DNA of 64,000 bases from Heterocephalus glaber (Eukaryota > Chordata > Mammalia > Rodentia > Bathyergidae): assembly GCF_000247695.1 (NCBI RefSeq), contig NW_004624732.1, forward strand, positions 43,231,428-43,295,427, in the 5' to 3' direction. A program made the translations under genes and the position numbers. The stretch's first letter is position 1. Every line of letters starts with the position of its first letter. Positions 24,590-38,516 of the stretch are shown here, piece by piece. The notes under the pieces are model-generated. The model saw nothing but the letters and a program-made list of their open reading frames with translations, was not told the origin of the DNA and did no database searches.

Positions 24590-24671
24590 TTTTTTTGGTA
24601 CCAGGGATGAAACTCGGGTCCTTGAGCTTGCGAGGCAGGCAGGGGAACCACTGAGCTAAATCCCCAGCCCA
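24587..24671 (-). mobile_element. ID-type SINE (second of a pair), minus strand
   Basis: Poly-T, GGTACCAGGGATGAAACTCG, and CACTGAGCTAAATCCCCAGC. It lies in the same orientation directly after the target duplication of the first copy. It is closer to the common ID form, so it may be the younger insertion (inference). Confidence 0.92.
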
Positions 24672-24679
24672 TCCATTCT

Positions 24680-25660
24680 TAACACTCCATCCTACTCACT
24701 CTCTCAGGGTGATTTCTATCACAGCTAAGCGTCAGTGATCCTTTCAATGACTGATGGGCTACAGAGTTCCCATATGTGAAAAACTCCTCACGCTGTTCTT
24801 TTGTTGTTGTTTCTCCAGTCAGACCTATGGTCTAGGTACTATTTTTTAACTTTCTTTGGCAACTCAAACTCTACTTTTTCAAACTGAAGTCATCATTTTC
24901 CATTGCTTTCCTTCTCCTTTATCTCTTAACTCAGCCTGTGGCATCACAACCTATTTTTCCCTGCACTTTCTCAGTCCCTGATTGGGCCTTGATAGTTCCA
25001 TTCGAAATGAACTTCCTAATGAGGACATTGCATTTGCTCTCATTTTGCCCAGGCCACTCTCCTCGATGCTACCTAAATAATCTCTCTTAAATATAAACAG
25101 TATTATGTTATTTCTTCTTAGAATCCTCCAGTGGTTCTTTTTTCTCATCAGAATAAACAAAGTTCCACACTAATTATCTGGTTAAAAGGATAAGTGCATG
25201 ACCTCTGACTACCATCCAGCTTCATAGCCTCATAAGCTGCTTACTGTACTCTGGGAAAACCAACGACATGAAAATTTCCAAAGGCCTTTATTTCTTCCGT
25301 GTACTATTTCCTTTCCTTAGAAGCCCTCTCCCAGACTATACAGTTGCCATCCTCTTGAGAATAACACATCTCTTTGCTTTCTCTAAGGAAATTTCTCTGA
25401 CTCATTCCACGAACTCCCTTCCATGATCTTTCAGACATCATGATGGCCTCCCTTCACAGTGCTCCAGGGCAGTTTGCTTTCCTTAAGATGGCCCATCCTG
25501 TCTGAGACCGTAGTGGCTGCTTTCATTTTTTTCCAGAATGTAGGTCCTCAAGTTTAGAAATCGTGTCTGCTTCATCTCTGTCTTTACAGTGTTTAGCATG
25601 TCATATTTGGCATACAGAAGAGTCTGAATTCATAATGGGTGATTAAACAGATGAAAAGAT
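24680..25660 (+). mobile_element. L2 LINE 3' region fragment
   Basis: GAATCCTCCAGTGGTTCTTT, TCCAAAGGCCTTTATTTCTT, CAGAATGTAGGTCCTCAAGT and CAGTGTTTAGCATGTCATAT follow the order of the L2 3' end. The first few hundred bases are uncertain. Confidence 0.6.
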
Positions 25661-26149
25661 GGATATTATCAAGATGACTATTTATCATCCTTAGAGAATT
25701 AAATCCTGTGAACTGAAGATTCATTGACCTGCTAAAAGACATAGTGATTAAATATCTCTTCAAACATAATGTATGATCATATTATCCAAAAGGAAGTGAA
25801 ACTACTTTAAAAGTCAAAGTAATATTTTAATTGCCTTTATTTGTTCATCTTTTTTGCAATGTGGCATGATGTGTATCTAAATTTTTGTGATACTGCATAG
25901 TAGCAATAGTCTCTTCTAGGATAGGGCAGAAATAATGACTCTAATATCCAGTACAGGTTTCAGACAAAACATAGTTTCTCATCCCTAATAAGGTGATACA
26001 AATCTCTCCACAAAGTGTTAAATTGATTCATAAACCTTAGAGACTCAACTAACTAAAGCAAAATTTGATGTTTTTGAGACATCAGTGCACAAAAATAGCA
26101 CTATCATCTTTCTAGTTCAAAAAAGTATGTTTTTAATATATGAACCTCT

Positions 26150-26560
26150 AGGCATAGTGCCTATATCCCTGTAAGATTGTATATAATTTTTCCTATTATC
26201 ACTCCCTAGGTCTCTTTCACCATCACTGCGTTCCAGGCATGTACCATCCACTGAATGGCCATGTTTCTGATTATCTTTTCCCAAATGTATTAGCTTGCAT
26301 TATTTAAGGGCTGAATCTCATTTTATTATTTCCTGCTCGTATTTCTAAACTCCTTAGTCCATTTGTATGATTCTTTTGTCTTCACAGATGTCCACAGTTC
26401 CTCCCAATTTAGTATCATCAGCAAATTTAATTAATGCTCTGTTTACCTCTCCTTCTAATGAAACCAGTGTCTTGCTTCATTTCATCATACAAAGTAAAAA
26501 TGTATTGGCAATAAAACAGTCCAAAGAAATGTTCCCTGTAGGAGGGGAAGTTAAGGATAC
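26150..26560 (+). mobile_element. L3/CR1-like LINE fragment
   Basis: CTCCCAATTTAGTATCATCA, GCAAATTTAATTAATGCTCT and CTCCTTCTAATGAAACCAG match the L3/CR1 3' text I recall (CCAACTTAGTGTCATCTGCAAACTT-like). Heavily decayed; edges unsure. Confidence 0.5.
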
Positions 26561-26686
26561 AGTGAAGAACCATGTGGTGAGCAGTGGACAGTGCAGCGGG
26601 GTGGTGAGCTAGTCTGCTATTGCCCTGAAGCAAAGCCTTCCTCGCAGAGACTATGCCTTGGCACTTTGCCTGGGTTGCTGTCTGGG

Positions 26687-26728
26687 TGTGTGTGCGAGTG
26701 CATGTATATACATGTATGTGTGTGTGGT
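26687..26728. repeat. TG/TA-rich simple repeat
   Basis: GTGTGTGTGCGAGTGCATGT then ATATACATGTATGTGTGTGT. Low complexity. Confidence 0.85.
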
Positions 26729-27056
26729 CTACTCTAGAAGGTAGCTTTATTACCTTAATTGAGGGCTTTTTAACTAAAGATATGTTCATGTATATATAAA
26801 AAGCATAGTTAAAGCCATAAATATGCATGTAATTATTTATATAGTAAAATGGAAGTTAGTAATATTTAATGTAGATCAATCCTAAATCTGGGTACATATA
26901 CTTGGGCATATACATATAGGTTTTCTATCATTTTCAGTGTACTTTTTCTAGCATTCACAGCAATCTAAAGTTTTATCTTAGTCCTTAACTTGATAAGTGT
27001 TTTAAAATCCAAACTAACCCTTGAATTTAAATCAAATTTCTTAGAGTAGATTTATA

Positions 27057-27173
27057 AGATAAGGTAGTAGGCGGAGCTCAGTGGTGCCTCTGCCTGCCTT
27101 GCAAGCACAAGGACAGGAGTTTGATCCTCCCCTTACAAAAAAAAAAAAAAAGAAGAAGAAGATAAGGTAATAG
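27057..27173 (+). mobile_element. ID-type SINE, plus strand, diverged
   Basis: Body GCGGAGCTCAGTGGTGCCTC then GCACAAGGACAGGAGTTTGA and poly-A with a (GAA)n end. AGATAAGGTAGTAG (27057-27070) and AGATAAGGTAATAG (27160-27173) form the target duplication. The first bases of the usual unit are missing. Confidence 0.87.
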
Positions 27174-28889
27174 GTAATAAAGGCAATACCTTTATAAGAT
27201 AAGGCAATAGCTTTTTTTCAGTTGTGTCTGATAGGCAAAAGAATAGGTAAAAGAATATTTTAATCTGCAGAATTAATAGCTTGGAAAATTCAGGTTCTTT
27301 AGACAAAGAGGCCTTATCTGTTAACATTAATATTGGCAAGTTTATTCTCAAAGAATTGCAAAATGAGTCTTTGAAGATGTGGTCATACATACATGAGGTA
27401 ATTTATGTGAGGAAGTCAGAAATGACATTTATTATGTTCCCAGTATGTGCCTTACATAATGCTAGTGTCTTCCAACATACTTGCCAACCAACAATACATT
27501 AATTACTATCAAAAACACCATAGACAGTATCACTATCTACAGCAAAATCTTATTAGTGCCTTCTATGTTTCATATGAAGAGGCAATCTTTGGAATGTGGA
27601 TGGATTAGTATAAATCCATGGACTCCATGGGGAAAATACTTTGAAGTTTATGATTTGAATAGGACAGACAGATGGTAGACCAGTATCTCTGTTGTCTTTC
27701 TAAAAGACAATGCATGTTCACAATATTGAAGTGAAGGCTAATATATACTTCATATATAATGCAGGCCAGCAAAGATGTCATCACTAAAGGATAGTGTTAA
27801 CAAAATAATGACTGGGAACATTGTTAAGTAGTCACAGTCTCACATTGTTTTTCTAGTGAGAAAAGTCTGGTGCATAATGCATTCTTATGAGAGAATTTTC
27901 TCAGATGCCAAGACTTTACAGGCATAACTTCCATAAGCTTTAATGGAAGTTTCCTGCCAGCACCTGTTACAGTATAAAGTTCTTACTTTTCACACATAAT
28001 CCAAGACTGACTTGGAACACTGACTTGGAAAAACTCAGAGCTAAGCAGTCTTACAATGTTTTCTCACGTATAATGTTCATCTTTTAATCCTTGGTCTCAT
28101 ATATGTATGTCCATGTTTCCCATTCAAATTTTTCCCACCAGAAAGGCTTCTTTCCACAAGCTTTTTATGGATAGGAGCAGAGAAAATAAATTTTATTAGG
28201 TAAACGTTTGGAAATGATAGATAATACAGAAATTTATTGAGCTAGGAACTATATTAATATTAGGAATCACCTCTTCCTAACTGAAAGTAATTCTATAAAC
28301 TCTGGGTTTCCTAGCAGGCAAAAGAAAAACAGAGTACAATGTTCAAAAACTAATAAACACGGACTCTGAATCAAAACCGCAGGTTAACATAGCAGAATTT
28401 GCCCTGAGTGCCCTATCTTTACAGACTCAAATATGATGACTTCAAATACTTAACAGATTCTGCATTTAAACACCATGAGTAGATCAGCAATGTTTTTCAC
28501 AGAGAATGAATGGTTAAAATAATTCTTTAAATTCCATATTTTTAAATTAAGTCTCATATTTCCATTACCAAAATAATTTTAAAAACAAATAAAACAATCA
28601 TAGTGCTCTCATTCAAGTAAAATTGTAGAAAATTTCAGAGAAATGCCAGATTATGAACCACAATCTTACTTTTGAAAGTATTCGAAGTTCACTATTGTCT
28701 GAAATTTCTAACCCATGTGACATATTAGAATGAAAATGGATCTTTACATTCAAAAGTTCTTAATCACTTCCCATCATTGTCCTGTTTGACAAGATGATGG
28801 GCAGGAGGAATGCCTTTTACCTGTGAAACATTGTCAAATAATAAACTTTTAGTTCCATTTTTAGCACAAAATTTTATACCTTCTTTCTG

Positions 28890-29975
28890 AACAGAGCCCG
28901 AATGGAACAAGAAATAACGTCAAGAAAACAAATGGGGTTATATCAAATTAAAAGCTTCTACTCAGCAAAGGAAATAAACAATGAAGAGTCAACCTACACA
29001 ATGGGAAAAAATATTTGCTGCTACTCTTCAGACATAAGACTAGTTTCTAGAATTATAAAGAACTTGAAAATATTAGACCTCTCAAACAAAGACCCATTTT
29101 TTAAAAAGGGCAAATGCAATGAATAGGCACTTCTCAGAAGAAGTACAAATGACCGATAAATACGTGAAAAACTGTTCAACATCGTGGGCCATTAGAGGAA
29201 TGCAAATTAAAACAACACTGAGAGTCCATTTTACTTCACGAAGAATGGCTATCATCATGAAATCAAATAATAAATGTTGGCAAGGCTGCAGGGTAAAAGG
29301 ACTTTTCTACATTATTGTTGGAAATGTAAACTAATACAACTACTATAGAAATTAGTTTGGAGATTCTTCAAAAAGCTCAAAATAGAAATTTCAGTCAATC
29401 TAGCTATTTCCCTTTTAGGATTCTTGAAGGAATTGAAGACACTGTATCACACTAAAACATGCACACCTATGTTTATAACAACACAACTCACAATAACACA
29501 ATCTTGTGAATACAACTTACAATCTTGGAAGCAGCCTGAATATTCCTTAACAGATGAATAAAGAAAATGGAGTATTTGTTCATGATGGAGTACTACTGTG
29601 CTATAAAGAAGGATAAATTTGATTCCTTTGTAGGAAAATGGATGCACCTTGAGAACATAATGTTAAGTGAAATAAATCAGACACATAAGATGAACTATCG
29701 TGTCTCATAAGATGAACATATCATGTCTCATCATGAAAAATCTCAAAGTATAAATAAATTAAAGAGCAAAATAAAAGATAGATAATAGGAAACCAGAAGA
29801 TAGGTCTTTTGCAAATGAAAGCGGGTCCAAGAGATGGAAGGCAAAGGGAATGAGGGGAAGGGAAGGGGAAGTAAAAAGAATTAATATGTATCATGTACAT
29901 GTATCAACTTCCCATGATAAATGTAATTACTAGGCACTGCAAATAGGCACTAATGATTTTTTAAAAATTATACTT
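28890..29975 (+). mobile_element. L1 LINE, 5'-truncated, with broken ORF2 C-terminus and 3' UTR
   Basis: Translation gives pieces of the L1 ORF2 C-terminal region: YQIKSFYSAKEINN, then MNRHFSEEVQMTDKYVK, then WAIRGMQIKTTLR. The frame shifts between 29100 and 29130 and stops follow, so it is dead. After 29690 comes a purine-rich 3' UTR with GAATGAGGGGAAGGGAAGGG. A short near-duplication (CATAAGATGAAC at 29674 and 29707) lies at the ORF2/UTR junction. Confidence 0.88.
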
Positions 29976-32900
29976 AACGTTGGCAGGTACCAGGGTTAAA
30001 GTTGGAAGGAGTCTGAACCCCTGAAAACCTGAGAAGACAGTTGAGAACTTGTCTGAAATGTTTAATAGAGTCAAAACATGATGTCTTAATAAGAACAATG
30101 CATTTGTCTTCTTTCTTCTTTTTCTTTCCTCAATGGTTACGTTACTCCATCATATCCCCTTGAGTCCTCACCTATCTGACCTCTGATATCCTCCTTCTGG
30201 CAAAGCTGCCTAAGGAAAAGTGTTTATTCACAAGCTTCAAGTTCAGATACCCTTATATCACTTTTCTGAGTATTACCTTGACTGCAGCTGCTTTAACTGT
30301 TATCAATAATTTAGCAATAAATGGTTTAGTCTCCTATTACAGCATTTTCAAGCACTAGAGCAGAGAACTTTGTTGTTTTGGTTTGTGTGACATGGCAAAG
30401 AAAGGGAACAGGGAGTCATATTGACACTTTTAAAAGCATGCTCTGTTTTCAAGCTTAATGCCCTCCTCCCAAGGGGTTTAGCTTGTAGAGTACTTTGCTC
30501 TTGAGTGAAGTAAGGTCAATTTTTTCTTTTGATATTCTGGCCAATGAATTAATAGAAATAGAAATGCATGTTTCTGGGTGTAATAGCCTTTATTAAGATT
30601 TATTTTGAAACTTGAAAATGGGTTGGAAATCAAGGACTTCATGAGTCTGCCATATTTAAGGCCGTATATGTCTCTGGCTGAGGCAAATGGGCTTTATGTG
30701 GAATGACTGTGGTGGATTTAAGGCCACTGGAGAGACGAGAGGTGTCCGATGGATGCAGTGATCTATACACAAGCAGCCTTACATACAGTGAGGGTTGAAG
30801 AGAGTGGCACTGTGGGAGAAGTTGCAGGGGTTGTGTTATCTGCTGTCCCCACCCAGAGAGGAGAAAGGCCTGGATGTCAGAGGTCTCGTGATTCCAAGGG
30901 GGAATGATGCACTTTTGGACAACATTTTAATCGGGAAAGCCAAGACTTATATGGATTTGAGGACTTCTGCTTAAAGTAAATTACACTCACCTAAAAGAAA
31001 AGCCATCGTACAAGTTGTTCTGGAAAGAAGATGCACGATTTTTTACAATTACACTGTGATTGAAATAACATTATGATTATAGAAATAAATCATGTTTAAA
31101 AATTAAATGCATATAGTCAACCTGAAACATATGCCCTTTGTGTCCCAAATCTGTAAGAACTATATCTGGTGTGTCTGAAAATAGTAATCCAGGCAGCATT
31201 TGGATGATGGCAATCAATCTTTTGAATTAGTTTAAAACCAATATGATACACCAACTTTCTTCTTTGGTTTTTCATCATCTTTGACCCATAATCTTCTATT
31301 TCTTGCCTATTCACATACTACACAAGTTATCTTTTGTTGTATTTACTTTCCTTTTAGTTAAAATGTGCTCTCAGAAAAAGATCTAGTAGATTAGTCCACA
31401 CGAAATATATTCGGGGGACTGATAACATAAAATCCAGGATTTCACATTGCTAGTCTTCCATTCCTGTCTTCTATAGCACTTTAGGAGTCAGCTATAGTGA
31501 CCAGTTATGGATTTTCAAACTCAAACTTTGATGGCCCATGTGGGCAGTAAAGAGATTAAGATAGTCTTTATTTACATGTCATACAGAGGAAAACATGAAA
31601 CGTATTTGTAACTTGGTTCTTCACCACTTAGAAAATTACATATATGGGGTAGATACTCCATAAATATTATATTAATGACCATCAACATATATAAACCATC
31701 ATAGTTTATATCTTTTTCCATTACAATGCATGAGAAAGAAATAATAGATGCTAAATATATAAATATATGCATATACATGTATATACACACAAATTTCAGT
31801 AAGACTTTCAATGTAGACCTACATGAAAATAATCACCCAGAAGCAGGAAATCTGGTTTGTATTACACTAGTGCTAGATGAGTTTTAATAAGGGAACAATT
31901 GGTATTGGAATGCCTTTTTTAAGTCCACAAGTAGTGTTCTGAGTAAGGAGAAGGTATGCAATTCTTGTGGAATGGTTAACAGCCCTCATGTAGTGAGAAA
32001 TGAAGCTAAGAGGATAAGTCTCTCTTGAACCACTAAAAGAAACCTTTACCTAATACTCTAATTATAATGTGATAATAGAAATTCAGATAGCCAACTTTAG
32101 TACCACTGCTTGGCTTCCATCTGTACATTTCTTTTTGATATTCCTAAAATCATGAATGTCAATAGCATTGATCATCCAGGAGAGTTAGGGCTTCTAAGTA
32201 GAGAAGATGATCATATCTTATCAACTATATTTCAGAGACATTGTATTTATATGTCCATTCCCAGGCATAATGATGGAGTGATTCATAAAATACTTAAATT
32301 TTGAAATTGTAATGTGTGTCCCATGAAGATTTTGAATCTGATCTCATGGATCCTCAGACATCTTTCAACTAAATTAGAGATAAAAAATGAACATTCAAGG
32401 TTACTGAGCATATTTATGATACTCTCTAAATATGTTTCAACTGGAGCTATAGGAAGAAAAACCCACAGTTGTATGTGGGTTTTATAAAACATAATTTGTG
32501 GCATAATATTCTAGTGAAATAAATATTATTTTTGTTCACAAAAGTAACATATATGAGTATGTATGCATATACATAAACATACACATATACATACATTTTG
32601 TAAAATAGTTAAGAAATACATAAAATAATTTTTAAAAATCATTTTTAGCATCTATTTCACAGATAATCAATGCTACTGCTTTCAAAAGTAAGTTTTGTTA
32701 CTTATGTAGACTAACTGTATTATATATTTTATATGTAACCCAAAACAATTTCTCCTCACTCAGTACAGCCCAATTAAACCAAAATCTTGGTACCCATTAA
32801 ATTCACATATGTACAAACACATATATACATGTGCATGTGCATTCACACACAGCTGTGTATACTGTATCAATTCTGTACCTCCAAAGTCTAGAATTCTATT

Positions 32901-35900
32901 GCTACATAGAAGTACTTAGCCAGTGTTTGCCAAATTGCAGAAAATAGGATTCACCAATTCAAAGGTTTCCCATCCATTATATACAAAATTTATTTGTCCT
33001 TCCATTTTAACACTTTCAGTTGTAGTCCTGTTTGCCAAACAGGGAGGAATGTGTCCTAGTCCAATCCTTCTAATTAGTAGAAGTGTTAACAATACCCGCA
33101 GGGTAGTCTCTCCTACATTCTCCAAAAGAAAATAATAACACTATTTATGTTTTCTGAAAATAAAAAATTCAAGATTGCCAGCCTCATCCACTACGGTTAG
33201 AAGTTTCTTCATCTTTAACTGAAAAGAGGCTAATGACTAGAATTTCTTAAAAGTTTGAAAGAGAATCAAGAAGGTAAAACAAACTATCTGCCTGACATCT
33301 AAATAGGACTTCACTGGTGACCGGTGTGCTGAAACAAGTCTATATCTTGTCATTGTGCTTGGAATTTGCTTCTCTGGACCATTTTAGAGGCATCAGTACA
33401 GAAAAGCACTCTCTCACCTGACTGCTTAGCAGAGGCAGCCATCAAACTCCCCAGGAAGTGGCCAGCCACGGGTCTGAATTAGAGGCACCTCCCCAAAGAA
33501 GATCAAAAGTTATGCTCCACCAACACAGAGACACTGAGAAATGGTCGAATGTGTTCTAAATTAAACTGCCCTGGTGGTGAGGGGAGATCTGCCAAAATCT
33601 TTCAATTAATCACTTTTACCTTCAGGGCAGAGTTAGGCCTGAGAGTATTTCAATAGGTTTTTATTGGAACAGGGTTATTTCAGATATTAAACTATGTTGC
33701 ACAAAGTAAAAATAATGTTATTTTTAAGTTGCTACTCTTGTTAAATAAAAGTTGGCAAGCATTCCTGGGGTCTGTATTGTGTCTGTGTGTTTGTGTATGT
33801 GTGTGGCTCTTTCTTGTGCCATAAGCCACATTGATTAAAAAAAGTGAACAGCAAAGAAATAGGTGGTAAATATATCCATATAATCATTTTCATTAATAAT
33901 GTGTTACAAATAATAGAAGAAAAGTTTTAAGTGTATAATTCTGTACAACACAATTGAGATATTTTTTCCTACATCTTCAGCAGTAAGTTAATTAGAATCA
34001 CCTGCATTTCCTTGGGTGGACACCAAATGGATTGCAAACAAAAACAGATTAAAATAGCTGCTGGAGCTCATGGCCTATAGATGACAAGATTCACAAAAAG
34101 GACAGCGATGCACTGAAAATGTTCACTTTTCAAACAGTTTTAGAGGAAATTTAGCTCTTGCGACTCCTCCATAAAAGCTGCCTGTAAGTGTTTTGCTGAA
34201 AGGCTAGAATGGCTTTGTTTCTGATCCCTTGATGAGTGAGAGAAATGTTTAAGAAAGATCACTTTACAGAGAGATTCAGGCTGAAATGTGATGACTGTGA
34301 TTCAAGCCAAGCCAAAAATTACAGTTCAGAAGGAAAGGGGAGGGACGTGGTCTGGGAATCCATTTTCCCACATTCCTGAATCTCAGTCATCCCAGCCAAT
34401 GCTTAAAAAAAAAGTCCAACGGAAAACAATGAGGTCACTTTGTTTAGATGTTTAAAGAAAAATAGGGGTGGAGGGGTTGAAATGAATGATGGCAAATATA
34501 TGAATTTTAAATCAATATCTATTCCAAGTATGATGGGATCAAAGGCTAGTCCTTGTATGACTAGTATGACTTCATCGCGAAAGGAGGCATTTTTCAGTGT
34601 TTTCTTTTTGTTTGTGCTGGTAAGCTTTTTATTGCATGTCTTTAACTTATGAAAGAGTCTGTTACTAAAATTTTAAAGGGAAAAAAGTATACATGGACAC
34701 ACAGAGCAAATTGTATCTTTCCAGACTCCTAGCTTTCTATAGAAATAACATCTCTGTGAAGTTGGTTTGCTTCCCGTTATTGTCTAGACCTCAGATTATC
34801 CTGGCATAGTTGCTTGCAAACTACCAGATGATAATGGCTGGCCAAATTAGACTCTCTGTTCTTGTTACTCCTATTTATTTTAATGAAACACACTAAGCAA
34901 GTCATAATCCCCAAAAGAATGATTTATTTACATCAGTATGATCACAGCATAACATAACAATGAAACTCAAACATAAAAGAAACTCAAAGTATGATATGAG
35001 ATGAACCAAATACAACCTCCCCGTTCGATATCTTCCAGCTATATGAAAGTTTCCTTCAAGACAACAGCCCTGGCTTTGTAATGGTAACCAGAGTCATTAG
35101 CTAAGACTTAGATTTTTATAAATAAGAAGAAAGAAACACAAGAGAATTTGTCAAAGACTATTCATAGGTAGCTTGTTGCCTATTCTCAAGAAACCATTTC
35201 TGTGGATCATCTTTGGTCTTTTCAGACAGTGGGTGCTATATCCAGTAAGATGGGAGAGTCAAACTCAGGGTCTCTCTCAGATCTTGCTAGCCTTGGGAGA
35301 GATTTCCAGAATGATTCTAAGATTTGTGTAATTTTGTAAATCATATTTATAATTATCATATAAATTTAGAAATTCTTTGTTGAATTTAGACATATATAAG
35401 GCTGAGTATGTAAGAAATACCATACCTTGACTGTCATTTACCAAATATTAAGTAGGGTGGACTAATGGCTTCAAGCTATCTGACATTAGCCACATTGGAA
35501 CATTTTTACCTCTTTTCCATGACTCACATACCATTTAATAATCCATAGTTAAAAGGTGTGATTTTAAAAACAGTCAGGCAAGTAGTTGAGTCTGAGTGAA
35601 ACATGAGTTGAATTAAATGCATATAGGTTATATGCAACAACAAGCCTGATTCACACAGGATGACATAAGAAATGGAAAAACAAGAATAAGAGTTTATACA
35701 CTGCTGTCTACATGTATGGGCTTCAACAGGATAAATAAAAATCAGTGAGAAAGTCAGTGAGATGCTGTGGCCAGAACTAAGTATAAATATAAGGGGAAAA
35801 GTCCAATAGTACAGACAGACAATAGGTTATTCTTTACATGTACATTGGAGAGAGATGCCCTAATATCCGAGAGTTAACATTTAAAGAATTCAGTTAAATT

Positions 35901-37330
35901 ATCTTCTACTTATAAAATGTTCAATATCCCCCTTAAAAAGAATTAGAGATGAGAAAATAGAAATTAATACAATACATAATTTTTCTTTATTTTTTCCTAC
36001 CTCTATACAAAAGCACCAATACAATAATGAGAAAAAGCAAGATAGCCAACCCTCCTCACCCTCACTTACAGCCCTCACACTTACCAGATACTACTTTGAC
36101 CTTTGTAATGTAAGAGTGATACCGTGCAGAATTATTAAGGAGACAGTACTGGTAGTACACTCAGTTCTCAGAATGTTTTGTCCTTCTCTCCCAGTTTTAA
36201 GTTTGAAAGAATAGCAGTGCTATTTCCCAGGTGTCCAAGGTTGGTGAAGAGAACAGCAAATATGACTAAGAGTAATAAATAAATATTTTCATTAGGGCAC
36301 TTAAGGATTTTATTTCCTAGTATTAACAGGTTGTGCTGATGGAGGGGCAGGAGAATGACAGCATTTGACTGTGACCTTAAACACTAAGTGTTTGATAAAA
36401 AGACCTTGAAGAGAAACCTTTTTATAATTCAAGAGTTTCTATATCCGATACCACCTTTTCATTAATTCTATATTGTTTTCTCTATTGTGTGTACTTTCAG
36501 TTTTAAGACATTCAGTTTAAATCTGGAATTCACCCTTCTTTAAGACACTGACTATGTAATGCAACAGCTCATTGGTAAGCATTGTAAATTCTACACCATT
36601 TTCAACAAAGCACACCCTTCTCGGTGACCTCCTTTTAGTTTAACATTTTTTAAAAATTAGCATAAATACTGTATTTCTCTTTTCCATATTTTAAGAGAAC
36701 AAAAATACCTATCCATGCAAATCTTCTACAAATACATAGTAGATGAAAAACTCACTTAGGGTGATATAAGTAATAAAAAAAAATGGACTAATGAAATCTA
36801 TGCAATGATTTTAACCAAATCAAACAAATAAAGGGAAAAATTGAAAATAGGTATTTTGTTATGGGACTTAAAAACCAAAAATTTTTTGGAAATAGTAAGA
36901 ACTCATACCAGAGATAGAAGAAAAGCAGGGCAAAATACCAAATGAGAAGAACATAGAGAAGAATTGGTTTAAGAAAGAAATAGAAAAAAAAAAAACAGTA
37001 ATAAGGGAACAATGATAAAGGCATCAATGATGATAGAATTTCTATAAACAAAGAAAAGGACAGGATGAGTAAAAAGATACTAAAACTCGACACTGTGTTA
37101 ACATGATCTCCCAAAATTAAATTGAAAACACATAATGAGTATTTTAAATACGCACATTTTAATCTCTCATTACTTATATCCTGTGCACCAGTAAAAATTC
37201 TTATTCAGCAAGCTAATGAAACTTTGATTTTAAGCATTAAAAATTTTGTCTTTATAAAATACAACATACACCTCCCATTTGCTGATGGACTGAGAAAACA
37301 TGTCCAATTTTGTTTTGCTCAAAAAATTCC

Positions 37331-37532
37331 CCTTGGTACATGGTGGTACAAGTCTGTAAGTCCAGCTTCTTGGGAGTTGGAAGTAGGAGAAGCAAAAGTT
37401 CCTGTTCAATTTGGGTGGCTTAGTGAGACCTTGTCTCAAAAACATAAAACAAAAACAAAAGCAAAGAAAAGCAAAACAAAAGGCTGGGGATGTAGCTGAG
37501 TGGTAGAAGTCCCTGGGCTTAATCCCCAATAA
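37331..37532 (+). mobile_element. B1-ID composite SINE, plus strand
   Basis: The B1 part TTGGTACATGGTGGTACAAG, GTGAGACCTTGTCTCAAAAA is followed by an A-rich linker (CAAAACAAAAG). Then comes an ID part, GGCTGGGGATGTAGCTGAGT to CTGGGCTTAATCCCCAATAA. The ID part is shorter than the stand-alone form. A second composite lies at 55026-55188. Confidence 0.87.
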
Positions 37533-38039
37533 ATAATTCTTTAAATACCAATGAAATAATAAAAAAGATATGTTTAAAAAGAAAAGAACCAGAATGGTGC
37601 TAAAAACAGAAAAGGTACCATCAGCAAACCAAAAATACAATTTCCAGAAAGAGCAGATGGGATCAAAAAGTAGATAAATTAAAGCAGAAACAACACTATG
37701 CCCAGACATCATAATTAGGCACAATTCTTTCCAAGGATGGCCTAAAGAATATCTAAACTTGGAATCAACAAATAATAGGAGCAAAAATTGACAACAGGGC
37801 TAAGTAAACAAAGTAATTTATGAAATAATAGGGTCTAACTTCTGGGAGAGCCTGATCCCTGGCTTTCTGTCCTGTACCACTCACTACCTGTGGCAGCCCT
37901 GTGAGCCTGAGCACATTCTCTGAAGGCTGGGGAGGAGCTGGCATCTGAGAGGAAAATGGTGGAGATGAGGAGTCCTGGATCCTCCTCAACAATAAGAGGC
38001 AATGTAGCTGTAATGCTCCACACACAGAGGAAACACAGG

Positions 38040-38341
38040 TTGAGCATCCCTTATTCAAAATACTAGGGGTCGAAAGTGTTCAGAATTCTTTCAGATCTTG
38101 GAATATAGTGATAGACGTAATGAGCTATCTCAGGGAAGGGAACCAACTCCAAACACGAAGTTCATTTATATCTCATATGTATTTATGCACATAACTTGAA
38201 GGTAATTCCATGAAATACTTCTAATAATTTCATGTATGAAACAGTTTCATGGCATGGAACTTTCCATGTACGGCATCATATTGGCCCTCAAAAGTTTCAA
38301 ATTTTTGAGGATTTCAGATTTTTGGATTAAGGTTGGTCAAT
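38040..38341 (+). mobile_element. Short DNA transposon fossil with inverted ends
   Basis: Left end TTGAGCATCCCTTATTCAAA and, on the other strand, right end TTGACCAACCTTAATCCAAA form terminal inverted repeats. The interior CAAACACGAAGTTCATTTAT and TTGAAGGTAATTCCATGAAA is familiar from a widespread mammalian MER-type element, probably TcMar-Tigger-related. The family was not assigned. Confidence 0.65.
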
Positions 38342-38516
38342 TTATGCTATACTACCCATGATAACTGCTTATTCTATTTAATTGTATCTTTCAATCAAAA
38401 GTATAACCTGAGGTTTGTAGAACTTCCATCCAATATCCTTGATTCAGAGAAAAAAGGCAATAAATGGAAACATGTATCTAGCAGTATAAAAAATCTTTTA
38501 TGGTGGAAAAGACCCA

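Noticed and set aside
27926..27951. AACTTCCAT ... ATGGAAGTT inverted repeat
   Set aside because: Arms of only 9 bp around an AAGCTTTA loop in AT-rich DNA; expected by chance at this window size.
28902..29334. Two adjoining frames that look like a gene
   Set aside because: They are pieces of a dead L1 ORF2, frameshifted and 5'-truncated.
37230..37784. Longest open frame of the window, 184 codons, minus strand
   Set aside because: It runs antisense through a B1-ID composite SINE and a T-rich region; the peptide is Phe/Leu-rich low-complexity text with no domain.
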